A DNA stretch of 64,000 bases, taken from assembly GCA_001599755.1 (NCBI GenBank), contig BCHX01000001.1:6510001-6574000 (forward strand). Reading direction: 5' to 3'. Origin of the DNA: Gliomastix tumulicola (lineage: Eukaryota > Ascomycota > Sordariomycetes > Hypocreales > Bionectriaceae). Positions 1 through 11,401 of the stretch are shown piece after piece. The position numbers and the translations under genes were made by a program. How positions within the stretch are numbered: position 1 is the stretch's first letter; each line of letters opens with the position of its first letter. The notes below the pieces were generated by a model that saw nothing but the letters and a program-made list of their open reading frames with translations, was not told where the DNA came from and ran no database searches.

Positions 1-2419
1 GATGATGCATGTCGTGGCCGACGACCTTGAGACTTGCCACGCATGGGTTGGGTTCCTCGATGCCATGCTGCGGCATCGACAGGAGGTGATGGAGTCGCTC
101 ATGTCCTTTGACGAAGGAGCCATCGCCCACTACTGGCACTCGGAGATGGCGAGGCAGTATGGTGAACAGCCTCGCTCAAGGGGCCAGGAAGAGTTGGATA
201 TCACCGCAGTCAAACGTCTCTGCCAGAACCTTCACATCTACAACGCAGTGTCAGTGATTGAGAGGAACTTCCAGTTGGCCGACGTCCGCGAGCGTGGGCG
301 ACTTAACTTTGCTGAATTCCTGGACTTCGTCCGGAAGACAAACCAACGACCGGACATTCGGCGAGTCATCCACGAAATCGCTCATGAGCCACGCCGCGGT
401 ATCACCCTAGAGGAATTCCTATACTTCCTGCGGGAGATCCAGAAGGAGGACGTGGATTCTAACCTCCCCACATGGGAGAAGAAATTCACGAGGCTGGCCC
501 GCAGCAAGCCACTGTCCGATGCCTACAACGAAGTCGAGACGGATTCTTCGGATGTGCTACGCATGGGCGAGGCGGCCTTCGTCAGCTTTGTCGCATCCAA
601 ACAGAACGGCCCACTAAAAGAGGAACCGCAGTCCTACACGCTGGACCATCCTCTGAGCGATTACTTCATCTCCAGCTCCCACAATACCTATCTTCTCGGC
701 CGGCAGGTCAAGGGACAGTCCAGCATCGAAGGCTACATCGCGGCATTGACCCAGGGGTGCCGCTGCGTGGAAGTGGATGCTTGGGATGGCCCGGATGGAC
801 CTCAAGTGGTCCACGGACGCACTCTCACGACAGCCATTAGCTTCCGGGAGGTCATTGCTGCGATTCATAAGTACGCCTTCGTCAAGACGTTGCAGATGCT
901 CACAATCTCCATTGAGAACCACTGCAGCCCCCCTCAGCAGCAGATGATGTACGACATCATGAAGGAAATCTTTGGCTCTACCCTTATCGAAGAACCACTA
1001 GACATGGCGTCGAAGGATCTTCCTTCCCCTACCCAGGTGCGAGAGCGAATCGCCATCAAGGTCAAGGTCCCCGTACCTGAGCAGCAGGAGCCTGCAGCCC
1101 TTGTTGGCCGTCGGAGGGGCAATAGTGTGAACTCGCCGCGGACTCAAGCTCCTATCCCCGAGGGCGGCGTCGCGGAAACCCCCCAGACGGTACCGCAGAG
1201 CCCTATGCTCACCCCTAGCCAATCCTCGCGACGACTTGCTAGCAAGACCCGAGTCAACACCATTACCGAAGGCGCTATTCCCGACCTCGCTAGTAGTGAT
1301 AACGAGAGCGGTAGCGACACGGCAGGCAACGGACGGTCTTCGAACAAGACGGTTCCTGTCCTCGGCAAGTTGGGAGTGTACTTTGCCGGTGTGAAGTTCT
1401 CCGGGTTTGACTCGCCAGATGCCAAGAAGTTCAATCACATCTTTTCGTTCATGGAATCGAGCTTCTCCAAGCATTCACGCACGCGCGAGGCCAAGACAGC
1501 TCTGGACCTTCACAACATGCGTCATATGATGCGAGTCTATCCTGACGGTATCCGCCTGTCATCTAGCAACTTCGATCCTCTCATCTACTGGCGTCGCGGT
1601 GTCCAGATGGCTGCCCTGAACTGGCAGACAAACGACTTGGGTATGCAGATCAACCGTGCCATGTTTGAGGGTGGAACGGATAGCTCTGGATATGTTCTCA
1701 AGCCAGAGGCTCTGCGCCGCATTCAAGTCGGGCCCCTAGACGACAACATCGTGAAGGGCCAGCGGAAGTACAGCAGGGTCTCATTCAGCATTGACGTGCT
1801 CTCTGCGCAGCAGCTCATGCGCCCCGCGAACCTGGCGCCCGGCAAGACGATGAATCCCTATGTGGAGATCGAAGTCTTTGATGGTCGGGCTTTTGAGCCC
1901 AAGGCGGCGAACCCAGTCCGTGCAGCTGACTCTGCTCTCAAGGTTCAGACGGAGCCTATCCGCGACAACGGCTTCAACCCGATGTTCAACAATGGGCGCT
2001 TCAACTTCTCACTGACGACCAAGTACCCTGAGTTCGTTTTTGTCAAGTTCACCGTCAAGTTGTCGCCGAACGGAGAGAGCTACAACCACAAGGATCAACA
2101 CGGCGTCGCTTCATGGATGGTCAAACTCAACAACCTCAAGGACGGCTACCGCACCATCCCGCTTGGAAATCACGAGGGAGTTCAGTATCTGTTCTCGACC
2201 CTCTTCTGCAAGATCAAACGCCACCCTAACGACGACGAGGTCTACATCGCTGGCCCCCCTCGACCGCAAGAAGGTAACAAGCTCAAGAGCCTCGGCGAGA
2301 AGGTGTTTGGTCGCATCAACACGAGCCCCCGAACCACTCTAGACAAGTCCAGCTACGAGAAGTCTAGCTATGAGAAGTCCAGCTACGAGAAGTCAAGCTT
2401 TGAACAACTATCGAGTTAA
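1..2419 (+). CDS. Phosphoinositide-specific phospholipase C (5'-truncated by window)
   Basis: Hydrolyses PIP2 to diacylglycerol and IP3 at the membrane. The first visible residues (VADDLETCHAWVGFL) look like the end of a PH domain, so the true start lies left of the window. In order: EF-hand-like helices (about residues 90-150), the X box with SSHNTYL (catalytic His-Asn), CVEVDAWDG (Glu and Asp metal ligands), VVHGRTLT (second catalytic His) and SIENHCS (Glu); a Ser/Thr-rich linker (about 365-450); the Y box with RLSSSNFDP and SGYVLKPEALR; then a C2 domain. All catalytic residues expected from mammalian PLC-delta are present. The tail ends in a four-copy KSSYE-type repeat. The 805 visible residues are uninterrupted by introns. 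Family assignment is secure. Which of the several fungal PLC paralogues this is cannot be told here. Confidence 0.95.
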   Translation, partial: MMHVVADDLETCHAWVGFLDAMLRHRQEVMESLMSFDEGAIAHYWHSEMARQYGEQPRSRGQEELDITAVKRLCQNLHIYNAVSVIERNFQLADVRERGRLNFAEFLDFVRKTNQRPDIRRVIHEIAHEPRRGITLEEFLYFLREIQKEDVDSNLPTWEKKFTRLARSKPLSDAYNEVETDSSDVLRMGEAAFVSFVASKQNGPLKEEPQSYTLDHPLSDYFISSSHNTYLLGRQVKGQSSIEGYIAALTQGCRCVEVDAWDGPDGPQVVHGRTLTTAISFREVIAAIHKYAFVKTLQMLTISIENHCSPPQQQMMYDIMKEIFGSTLIEEPLDMASKDLPSPTQVRERIAIKVKVPVPEQQEPAALVGRRRGNSVNSPRTQAPIPEGGVAETPQTVPQSPMLTPSQSSRRLASKTRVNTITEGAIPDLASSDNESGSDTAGNGRSSNKTVPVLGKLGVYFAGVKFSGFDSPDAKKFNHIFSFMESSFSKHSRTREAKTALDLHNMRHMMRVYPDGIRLSSSNFDPLIYWRRGVQMAALNWQTNDLGMQINRAMFEGGTDSSGYVLKPEALRRIQVGPLDDNIVKGQRKYSRVSFSIDVLSAQQLMRPANLAPGKTMNPYVEIEVFDGRAFEPKAANPVRAADSALKVQTEPIRDNGFNPMFNNGRFNFSLTTKYPEFVFVKFTVKLSPNGESYNHKDQHGVASWMVKLNNLKDGYRTIPLGNHEGVQYLFSTLFCKIKRHPNDDEVYIAGPPRPQEGNKLKSLGEKVFGRINTSPRTTLDKSSYEKSSYEKSSYEKSSFEQLSS
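2345..2404 (+). repeat. 15-nt tandem repeat encoding KSSYE at the PLC C-terminus
   Basis: Four consecutive 15-nt units read AAG-TCx-AGC-TAy-GAG with small changes and encode KSSYE three times, then KSSFE. They lie in frame, just before the PLC stop codon. Third-position differences show the copies are not freshly duplicated. The role is unknown; repeated Ser/Tyr next to Lys/Glu could be phosphorylation sites. Confidence 0.85.
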
Positions 2420-3547
2420 GCTCTCAGCTTTAAGGACGTCGTCACCATTCCCACAACACATACCACCTTCACACATTTTGCTCAGCCATTTTGGATCAAG
2501 GGGTGGGCTCGAGAAGCTCACCCGATCTATTTCTCTTCTTTTCCCCTTTTTGACATTGGGGCCGGCCTTTCAACTTACTTGCAACACAAAGATCTGGCAT
2601 CTACGGACTATTTCACTTTTTTCTCATGACCTGTTACTGTGGAGAGGAAGGATCAAGGCAAAATACCCCTGTGCGGAAGAATGTAGCAACGCTGTCTGGT
2701 TTCCATTCCTTCTTTCCCTTTTTTTTTTTCTTTGTTCTCTTTTGTTCCCCCGGATGATGATACACAATTACGGGGGTCGAGCACGGTTATACCAAGGACT
2801 TTCAATAGCAAGCACAGCACGGGATGGGATTCAAAAAATTATCATGACTATAGATTTGGGCTGGGTCAAGGACGGCAACCAAGGTTCATTTGTCACTTTT
2901 TTTCAACTTCCTTAGCATGTTACTCCTTTTCTTACTGGCTAAGGACAGCCATGGTTTTTGTCCCTTTCCTTTATCGAACATGTTGATTCTCAATAACTGT
3001 TTCAACTTTCCCCCCTTTTCCTTCTTTCCCTTGAGATGAGAATGGCGTCGTGGATGGTGTGAAGGTGCGGCGTGCTGGCATTTACGTTGAAGCGTGTGTA
3101 GGAGTGATTTTTTTTGGGAGTTTGCAGGACCATGGATGGTTGGGTTTTTGATGAGCGAGGAGAGGCGCCATCATTTGTCTTCCGCTGGCGTTTTCTTCCT
3201 CCCACGACCCTTTGATGTTATAAACTACTCGGCTTGATAGCTCACGCTGCTATGCGTTGCTTGGCTACGGCCGGGCAAGGGACTGAATGAACTTGTCCCT
3301 GTTATGAATGATGAGATGACAATATTTTCTTTTTGCATTGTGTACTGGGGTGTGAACGTTTGGATTACATGTTTCTGATAGAGATTTTATATACTAGAAA
3401 CTGAGTAAGACAAGCAAGACAAAGCTAGCAGCTTGTGAAAAAAAGGATCCGCCACGCTTCTCTAAATTGCGCGAAAATATGCTTTGAGAAACCGAAATAA
3501 GACAGGAATTAGAAATGTAATTTCTCTTTTTTTTTCTTTTTTTCTCT
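2420..3547. other. Convergent intergenic region between PLC and Pfa3 genes
   Basis: This holds the 3' untranslated regions of two converging genes. It is T-rich, with a run of about ten T near 2720 and shorter A and T runs near 3440 and 3530. Open frames here are short and show no recognisable protein. Confidence 0.6.
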
Positions 3548-5298
3548 CTAATCGACGTCGTCATCGGCGTGGAGCCGCGGGTTTGAAGATAGAGAAGGCG
3601 AGGAGGACTGCTGAGGCTGGTGCGTCCGGAGCACGCCGCTCGCGCCGCCGCGATGGCCGCCTCCTCGCCATGCGTGGCCGTTGGTGACGACGTCCAGGGC
3701 CCGTCGCTCAGCCTCCTCCCTCTGCTGCTGGACGACGTCGTCGTCTTCATCGTAGACCTCCTCCTCCTCCTCCTCGGCGTCAAAGTCGTCGAGTTCGTCC
3801 TCGATGGTGCGGCCGCGGACGCTGGTGCGCGTTGGCGGCGGCGGGGAGCTGCTGTTGGATGATGGGTCGCCGTCGGCGTAGAGACTGGGGTCGCGGCCGA
3901 GGATGCGGTCCGCCTTGCTGGCTGCTCTGACGGGCGCGGGACGGATCTCCGGCGGGTAGTGCCGTCCGGAGCCGTGCGAGCGGACGATGACGGGCGGCTC
4001 ATTGTCGTCGTCGGCGCCGGCCTCGAAGCCGCCCCAGCCGGCGTTGACCTCGCGCGCACGCTGCTCCTCGCGCTCGCGGCGGAGGCGGTCGCGCGCCTCG
4101 AGCCACTTGGGGCTCGCCTCCCACGCCCAGCCGTCGCCGATGGTGTTGCACACGGGCACGAACCAGAGCAGCGGCGTCGGGCCGAAGAGGTGGCGGAGGT
4201 TGCGCCGCCAGCCGAGGTCGAAGGCGTTGGGGAGCTTGGACGAGTCCTCGTCGTCGAGATAATCCTCGTAGCGCTTGCGCGACTGCTGGCGCTCCAGGTC
4301 GTCGTAGGACAGGTGCACGGGGCGGTTGAAGTGCTCGCCGTTGGGGAGCATGGGCGCCATGTTCTGCAGCTGGATCTCGCCCTCCTCCGGTCTGGTGACG
4401 CCGGGGACCGCGTTTGCGTGGAAGTCGACGAACTGGCGGGCTGCGACGGGGACGTGGCGTGCCGGGTCGTGCGCGCGGTTGAACGTGTTCCGAAGCGGCG
4501 ACAGGTACCGCGTCTTCTCGAGACACTCGATCGTCGTCTGCCCGCGGCTCGCAAGCAGGATATGCCACGCCGTGAACGCGCCAACGACAATCCCTATAAT
4601 CCCGCTGATGACCGCCAGCATGATGAAGTTGACCGGCAGCAGCGACTCCAGGTACTCCGTGTTGTTCAGGATCTCCCCCCACGTCCAGGCGCCCGTCACG
4701 GCGAAGCAGTAGAAGCAGAAGACGGTGGTGTAGATGAGGAACAGCAGGAACGCCTTGTGGTTGCGCAGGCCGATGCATGTCGCGAGCCAGGGGCAGTGGT
4801 GGTCCATCTTGAGGACGCAGCGGCGGCAGGTCGAGCAGTGGTGCGCGCGGTCGGGCTTGCGGGCCTGGCACTTCTTGCAGAAGCGCATCTCGCCGTTGGA
4901 CTTGACGGTGAAGGAGGTTGCGCTGGGCGCGGCGGGCGCCTGCGACGTCGGGAGGAGGCCGTAGCCGTCTTCGTTGGTCGTCGCGCCGGGGTCTGTGAAG
5001 ACGGCAGTTGTGTAGGACCAGTTCAGGAGGAACCAGAGGATGAAGCCCACCACGGAGGAGCCGGTGCCTGGGGGTTGTTGCTGTCAGTATATAGAGATTC
5101 CGAAGGGCGGGGGGGGGGGGAAGGGGGGCGAGATCTACCTATCCAGATGCTCTTGGTGTTCGCTGAGCCGACGTTAATCACCACCCATAAGGCCCATGAT
5201 GTGAGGCTGTACACGAAGACCAAAGGGATGTATGTCGCACACGTGCAGCATACCCGCTCGCACTTCCGCGCCCACCGGCGCACCATTAGCTTCGACAT
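3548..5298 (-). CDS. pfa3: DHHC palmitoyltransferase, Pfa3-like
   Basis: S-acyltransferase; yeast Pfa3 acts at the vacuole membrane and palmitoylates the fusion protein Vac8. The model is complement(3548..5067, 5139..5298), 559 residues, with a 71-bp intron that joins IWI to GTGSSVVGF in phase. There are four hydrophobic segments: one in exon 1 (YIPLVFVYSLTSWALWVV), one just after the intron, and two after the zinc-binding DHHC domain. That domain starts at FCKKC and carries the active DHHC within KMDHHCPWL. A TTIE motif follows the last membrane segment, and the conserved DLGWRRNLRHLFGP block matches the filamentous-fungal family. The C-terminal tail is long, acidic and low-complexity. The start was set at MSKLMVRRW because it directly precedes the first membrane segment; an upstream ATG at 5436 is in frame but adds unconserved sequence. 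A poly-G run (about 5108-5127 on the + strand) lies in the intron. Confidence 0.9.
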
Positions 5299-6251
5299 CT
5301 CTTCCCGTCTGTAAATACTGCAGTCCTTCCCTTGATCCCTGATATTTCCCGCCTCCTCCACCTCTGCCTTGAGAGCTCGAGGCTTCGAGGTCTGAAGGTT
5401 CCAGCAAGACGCCCAAAGCGCCGATTCTTCAAACAACTGCTGTCCCTTGACTCGCGTTCAATATTTTCCCTTTCTCTTTCGATGGTATGTATATTCGCCC
5501 TCACAATCCTAGGCCGATACCTAACGCGCGTCGATATACTCCGAACACTCAAGTCGTAAAAGTCCGCCGCATAATCCGCACGAACACCGTTCGCTCGACG
5601 CCGCAAGAATACCGTCTGCTTCGAACTCGGACCGCTTCGTGTCGTCAATCGTACCGCCGTGAAGAACCTCCAACCCAGGGACGGAATGGGGAGAGGAGAG
5701 AAGAGAAGAACAAAGAACGGAGAGAAAAAGAACGAGGCAGGGGATGACAAGATGGCGGAGGTTGAGGAATTCCAGGGACCGAGTGGAGGAGGTGGCACTG
5801 ACAGGAGCGATGGCCGGCTTAGGTCATCAGGGGGTGGCAGCGTGGCGTGTCTAATTTTAGGTAGAGGGTACGCACGAGTCAGTACCCCATTGGAGGATCA
5901 CTCAGTATCCAGTACCTCATCAAGATGTGGCTCAGCAGCATCACCAACAACTTCGGGCGATTGAACAACACCGTGTCTCAGATTCGCACAACGACAGCAT
6001 CACACTATTCACCGAGGGAAATAATACTTAGTCAGAAATATTGCCATTGAGTGTGTCTAGATACCGCTGTGTTGCTGCCGCTGTCGTGCTGTCACGATAA
6101 GGCCTTCATGACCAGATAACCCAGTCCCTCTGATGTGAAATCTCAAAACATCCGTTGACCAAGTTCCCCCAATATTCCTCACACAAAGCATCCATCTCCA
6201 TCAAAACAAACAGATCCAAGAGGAAGCCAGCCATAGCAGCCTTGGCACCCT
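5299..6251. other. Upstream region of the Pfa3-like gene
   Basis: This is 5' flank for the Pfa3-like gene and 3' flank for the zinc-finger gene. A purine-rich + strand block near 5690-5750 is a pyrimidine tract on the Pfa3 sense strand, common in fungal leaders. No further coding sequence was recognised. Confidence 0.5.
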
Positions 6252-8168
6252 TTACCATCCCTCCACCTTGAGGGGCTTAATATCATCCCAGCTGCTATTC
6301 TTGGCGGTGACCTTCTTGCGCTCCCTATCCTCGTAAGTAGGGTCGATCCCAAGGTTCCTGACCTTATTTTCGGCAGTCGTGTTGACCTCGAACTTGTTCG
6401 TTCCATCATTATGTCTCTTGGCCGCAACGTCGACGAGTCCGCTCGTCAACTGATCTATCAGGGCGTCGAAGTCGCGGGCGTCGCGGACAGAGCACCGAGT
6501 GCTCTCCGACTCGAGATGAGCCGTAAACGCGGTGAGACTCCTGAAGCGACCCAGGCAACGAGGACAAGTATATAGCTGGGTGCTATGAGCCTCTGACCTG
6601 AGGTGCGCAACCAGGCCGGCGGCCGACTTGACGCACTTTCTGTGACTTCAAGTTAGTCATCCATGTAAAATGAATCTGGAATCTGGCGTCAAGAACTTAC
6701 CCGCAGCCTAGCTTGGGACAGACAAATTTACCCGAGTAGGGCGAACAGTACTTGGCGGGATTGAAGTCTGGATGTCCAGGATCGTCGGGATCCAGGAGCT
6801 GGTGCTTCTGTCGCTCGCTGAGTCTGTAAGCAGCATCGAGCTGCTGCGTCGTCGGACGCTGAGCAGGGGGCGCGTTAGGGAACAACTTCTGTCCCCATGA
6901 GGCACCCAGAGAGGCGGTGGGCTTTTGCGTGCCCGCCTGCTGCTGCAGGCTCAAAGATGTCTGGCTCCAAGGGGATTGAACACGGTGCTCTGGTCCAGAG
7001 GGCAGGGAGGGACCAGTCGTCTTCTGGGCCCAGGGAGATTCAGTAGATTGCGTCGAACCGGTGGGCTTTCGATTCTCGTCAATCTTCTGTCCCCATGGGG
7101 AGTGCTGAAGATCGCCAGCGGGCTGCTGAGCAGCGAGGTGGGAAGGGAGGCTCTGCTTCAGAGAAGCCGCCAGATGAGGTGGAAGGGTCTGCTTCTGAGA
7201 AGCAGCGAGATGAGGGGGGAGATCATGCTTCTGGGAAGCAGCGAGATGCGGTGGGAGCTTTGCCTTCTGGGAAGCAGCGAGATGCGGCGGGAGCTTTTGC
7301 TGCTGAGAGGCGCGAAGATGGGGCGGCAGTGATCGCTGCTCAGGCTGCAACGCAGGTATCTTCAGACCAGGTTCCTCAGCATCCATAATGTTGGGAATAT
7401 CCTCGTCCGAAGACATCGGCGACTTGCCCTCGTGAGCCATGGTGGAAATCTTCAGCAACTCAAAATTGGCAGGCAGATGGTGGATGGCGTTGTTTGAGGG
7501 AGGTGAGTTGTCTTGGGGAGGAGTGATGGTGGGCCACTGATGGCCAGCCTTGTGAAACGGCGCGGGCGCGTCCCAAGTAGGCGGTGAAGCGTCTGCAAAC
7601 TTACGCTTCTGCTCCTCGGAGAATTCGTTCCGGGCCCGGGTGTACGCATGCGAGGGCAGGTAAACCGAGAAGTCGTGTTTGATGGGCTCATTAGTCAACT
7701 GCTTCAGACCCTTCGTGAACTCCATCTTCTTCTCCCGAAGCCGGTCCAGAGACTCGGCATCCATCCGCTCGCAATTGCCCTTCTCGATATGCGCTATGAG
7801 CTGGAACAGCTTCGCAAACGGGCCGCTGTTGCAGGCAGGGCAGTGAAGGTTCTGAGACTGGGGGTGGGCCTGGTGGCAGGAGTTAGGCGGTCAGTCATCG
7901 GGAGGCTGCAGGACAGAGCGGAACACAAGCACAAAGACAAGGTTACACAGAGGGCTGGGAGAGTACGTACCTCGCGAAGGTGGCCAAACATGGCCTCTTC
8001 AGAATAGAAACCCTCGGCACAGATCTGGCAGGCGATGTGGCCAGGCTGGCCGGCGCGTCGCTGCTGGTTCATATGCGCCAGCTTGGCCTCGACAGTGCGG
8101 AACGAGACCTTGCATGTTCTGCAGTGGTGATCACCCTCACCACGCCATTTGATCTGAGGAGCTGCCAT
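6252..8168 (-). CDS. C2H2 zinc-finger protein with central tandem repeat
   Basis: Model complement(6252..6639, 6701..7869, 7971..8168), 584 residues. The N-terminal exon has a CRTC...H finger and a CQIC...H finger; the next exon opens with a third (LHCPAC...H). The middle is low-complexity: six 12-residue repeats of the form LPPHLAASQKxx, then Ser/Gln/Pro-rich segments with recurring SPWxQK. The C-terminal part again carries fingers (FVCPKLGCGKC...HLRSEAH; YTCPRCLGRF...H), followed by RCSVRDARDFDALIDQLTSG, a layout seen in an unnamed fungal C2H2 family. Exon 2 ends in GG and joins AAAGTGC to give GKCVKSAAG, preserving the finger. The exon 2 acceptor could instead lie 12 nt further on and stay in frame. 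It is likely nuclear, with nucleic-acid or protein binding; the specific role is unknown. Confidence 0.85.
7120..7335 (-). repeat. Six-copy 36-nt tandem repeat in the zinc-finger gene
   Basis: Read on the minus strand, the units encode LPPHLRASQQQK, LPPHLAASQKAK, LPPHLAASQKHD, LPPHLAASQKQT, LPPHLAASLKQS and LPSHLAAQQPA. The repeat is exactly in frame at 12 codons per unit, with changes clustered in the last three positions. Boundaries are accurate to a few bases. Confidence 0.85.
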
Positions 8169-9353
8169 GGTGGGCAGTCGGTGCGAGGTAGATTGGGTGG
8201 GAACAAAGGCCGATGCGTTTGTTTTTCTGTTGTGGGTGCCGTGACGATATTACACGACGAGAATGAGGTGGTCTCGTGGCTGACACTGCGCTGGTTTGAA
8301 GTTCTGTAGGTGATGTAGTGGGTAGAGATGATGAGGATGATTGGGATGAAGGGTCAATGGAAGAGAGGATCTTGCTGAAGAGTGAGAAAGGTTTTTGTCT
8401 TGTAGTGTGGAAGGAGCAATCTGATCAGTGACTGGTTTCCAAGAGGGAAGGAAGTGAGAGGAAAGTGAGGGGGGTGCTCCTGCCTTTATAGAGGAATGAG
8501 GCCGGGGCAGAGTTTTCTCTCAATCGCTAGAAATATCCATCAACAAAACATAAGCCACTTTAGAGGAGGGCATCACAGTCGAATTCAACGTGTGAAAACT
8601 CAAAGTGGTGCAGGAAATGGCTGAGGGGCGCGTTTGGGGAAGATATACAAACACCGAGTACTTGAGCCAAGTAGCGGTACTCGCAGAGGCGATCAAGTTC
8701 AGTTGAAGAAATGCCGGGTCTGGCTTGGAAGGGATCAACTCAGGTGCCGTAAGAGACCGAGAGACGAAGCACCAGTGATCGTGGTCATCGATTGCGAGGC
8801 TCTGCGCTTCCATCCCCCGGAGCGCACCATCAAAGGCATCTCTGCGAATAAGAGACTCCGGTGCGGCTCACCACCCTTGAACTCCCCAACTCCCATGCCA
8901 GGTTTTGGGCCAGTCTCCTTTCCACAATGCCAGAACCATATGAGCTCCTTTTTAGATGACGAGGCACATCTCATGAAGATATGAGACGTAGATCCCCCTG
9001 TCCGCCTTCTTTCCTTTCAACACTCTCCCTCCCGCCCATTGTCTCGGCACCATGCCCCAATCCCCTCAAGATTGCCTCTCCTTGCACAATTTGGTACCAG
9101 GACTTGTGGTACCTCTCGACGCCATCGATATCGTAAAGCCCTACAAACCTACGGTCGAGTGTAACTCAGATCCTCGGCGACCTAGAACGCCATTTCAGTA
9201 GAGGCGTTCATACCTCTCTCGTGGCTGGGTTGTCCGGTCACAAGACACCGAAGGCAGGGAACGACGAGAGGTAAACATGTTGAAAACACGAGTGCAACAC
9301 ATCGAGGTGCTATTAAGGCTGGCCACTATCATACATCTGACGTCCACGAGTCA
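8169..9353. other. Intergenic region, zinc-finger promoter and Tfc1 3' flank
   Basis: The part next to 8169-8500 is purine-rich on the + strand, a likely leader and promoter for the zinc-finger gene. Short open frames (for example 8634-8984) have no recognisable domain and are not called. No RNA gene was seen. Confidence 0.5.
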
Positions 9354-11401
9354 TCAGGAGAACCGTGGCACATCAGGGTACGGGAAGTGATGTGCCCCCA
9401 TAGTCCCTCCTCCTCCTGCTCCGGGTGCCCCTATAGGCATCCGGCTAGCGAGGAATCCATTGTTGTCGTCAAGCGCGTCTTCGTCGTCCTCGTCGTCTTC
9501 ATCCTCATCTTCGTCCTCGTCGTCCCCCTCCCCCTCCTCATCGTCATCCTCCTCATACCACTGCGCACGGTCCGCCCTGTCCTCTGATTCCCTCGTCGAT
9601 GATTCCTCCAGGCTACCCTCGGGTCTCAGCTGATCACGCACCTTGACCGAGTAGCCCCTGTTGCCCGCTTTCTTCGCCGGCCTCTTGCCACTGAACTCGA
9701 ACAGCTCCTCGGGCGTCAAATCCAGGTTCGGCAACGGCATGGCGGCCGCCCCAGTATTAGCCTTTGTGGGCGTCTGGTCCCCGGCCTGGAGAATGGCCGA
9801 AAAGTCAGAGTCTCTTAGGTGGCGCTGAAATCGGATGGCAACCAGTTTGGTCTTCATGATTCCCTTCACCTTCACCCACAGCCCGCCCGGATACCAGCCA
9901 CTAATGGAGTCCCTGGACGGACGAGCAGCAGCGTCTTCCAACAACTTTCGCAGCAGCGGGTCGGTGATGTCGCACACCTGCCACACCTTTCCATCCGTAA
10001 AGTACGTCTGGCCGTCGAACAGATGGCTGTCGTCCTCAGAGGGTGCGAAACCGGGTTCGTCTTGACGCAGGCTATACCACGGGGGCGAGTCGTCGCGTGT
10101 TGTCGAGGATTTGGGTCGCAGTTTGAACATGAGCGTCTGATAGATGCGGTACTGGGGATCGCTCCTGGGGTCAAGCCCGTAGGGGCAGACGACATCCCTC
10201 CATGGTCCACCTTTGAACTGATACGCCACGTAGCTGAGATGCTTCTTCAGCTCGTTCCAGCTGCGGAGCTTGCCACCTAGATGGTTCATAAGCGCCCTTC
10301 GGGTCCACAGCGGCCTCTCAGCAAAGGCTCGGTCGAGCTCATCGAGGGCCTCGACAACCCGGGGATCCGTCAAGTTAGGAGGATGTTGGGGCCCTGTCGG
10401 CGTGGGAGCATCTGCGGCAATGAAATAGCCAACCTGCCTGAGGGCCGTGGCATTGAAGGTCGTGCCGTCTTTGGTGACTCTGACGTAGGGGTTCTGAGTG
10501 TAGGCGTAGTTGAAGGGGAGACTCATGTGCGTCAAGACAGGGGGAGGGATAATGTCCATGTTAGGGCCTCTGTCAAAGCCAGGGGCGAACTTAAACTTCT
10601 TGATCTCCTCGACTATGCAAAATAGTTAGTATAAATAGTCATCGGTAGCCTTATAACACACTCACCATCGCCGGGAAGAACCTTGGTGGCGTAAGTTCTT
10701 GCAAAGTCAGACCTGTTGGACATGTCCCAGTAAAAGTCGGCGAGCGCCCGGAAACGGTGCGTTTGCTTAATCACACCCACAGCCTCGACATCGTATTTGC
10801 CCACATTGTCGGCTAGCTTCGCTCTCAGAAGTCTGGGGTCATCCAGTCTCGACCGAGAGCACACCTGCTCCTCCGGCGGCGCCAGCGCTGGGTCGATGTC
10901 TGAGACCTTGTCATCCCCTTGCCAGGGCTCACTGGAGCCCTTCTTGCGCTTCCTTCCCGTGCGCTTTGGCACCGTGACCTTGAGGACCACATTATGGGAT
11001 TGAGCATTGTGAGATATGAGGGGCTTGCAAAAGGGGCTCTCTGGGTTGAGATATAGTGGCAAAGACTGCCTTTCCGGATCAAGAGCCTGAATATGGGAGG
11101 GCAGGTTGTTAAATTCATTCTTTCTATGCCGGGAACAGATGTGGTTGGGGACGAAAACTTAGTTACTCACGTGGCTGAGGGCGGAATGTCGGCCAAACGC
11201 CTTGATTGCCCGGTCAACGTCCTGCACTACGGCTGGCACCTCGACAGCCGTGAGTCTCCTGTGCGAAATGGGATATCGGGGAGCCGTCGGGGGTGTGGCA
11301 TCTTCGTCGAGGCCTTCGGAGAAGTCATCCTGCTGGTCGCGGCCATTGATGCGCTGTTCGTCATGCACTCTGGTGAGTTGGTTCGATTCGGAGTCGGCCA
11401 T
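9354..11401 (-). CDS. TFIIIC subunit Tfc1/Sfc1 (GTF3C5-like)
   Basis: This is a subunit of the RNA polymerase III factor TFIIIC, which binds the internal A-box region of tRNA genes. Model complement(9354..10612, 10666..11086, 11171..11401), 636 residues, introns of 84 and 53 bp. The N-terminal part (exons 1-2) matches the Tau95 dimerisation region. The central region runs FKFAPGF, then PLWTRRALMNHL, then WNELKKHLSYVAYQFKGGPW and CPYGLDPRSDPQYRIYQTLMF, the signature block of the TFIIIC subunit 5 winged-helix domain. The tail has a long Asp/Glu run (9480-9560), then FPYPDVPRF at the end, as in relatives. Exon joins were fixed by phase: HV at the first intron drops to H|A-LDPERQSLPLYL, and the second gives GD|VEEIKKFKF. 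An in-frame ATG at 11551 would add about 50 unconserved residues. Confidence 0.88.

Noticed and set aside
3959..5314. 451-codon open frame on the + strand opposite the Pfa3-like gene
   Set aside because: It lies antisense to a well-supported DHHC gene with the expected membrane and zinc-binding motifs. Its Val/Ala/Arg-rich composition is what high G+C antisense gives.
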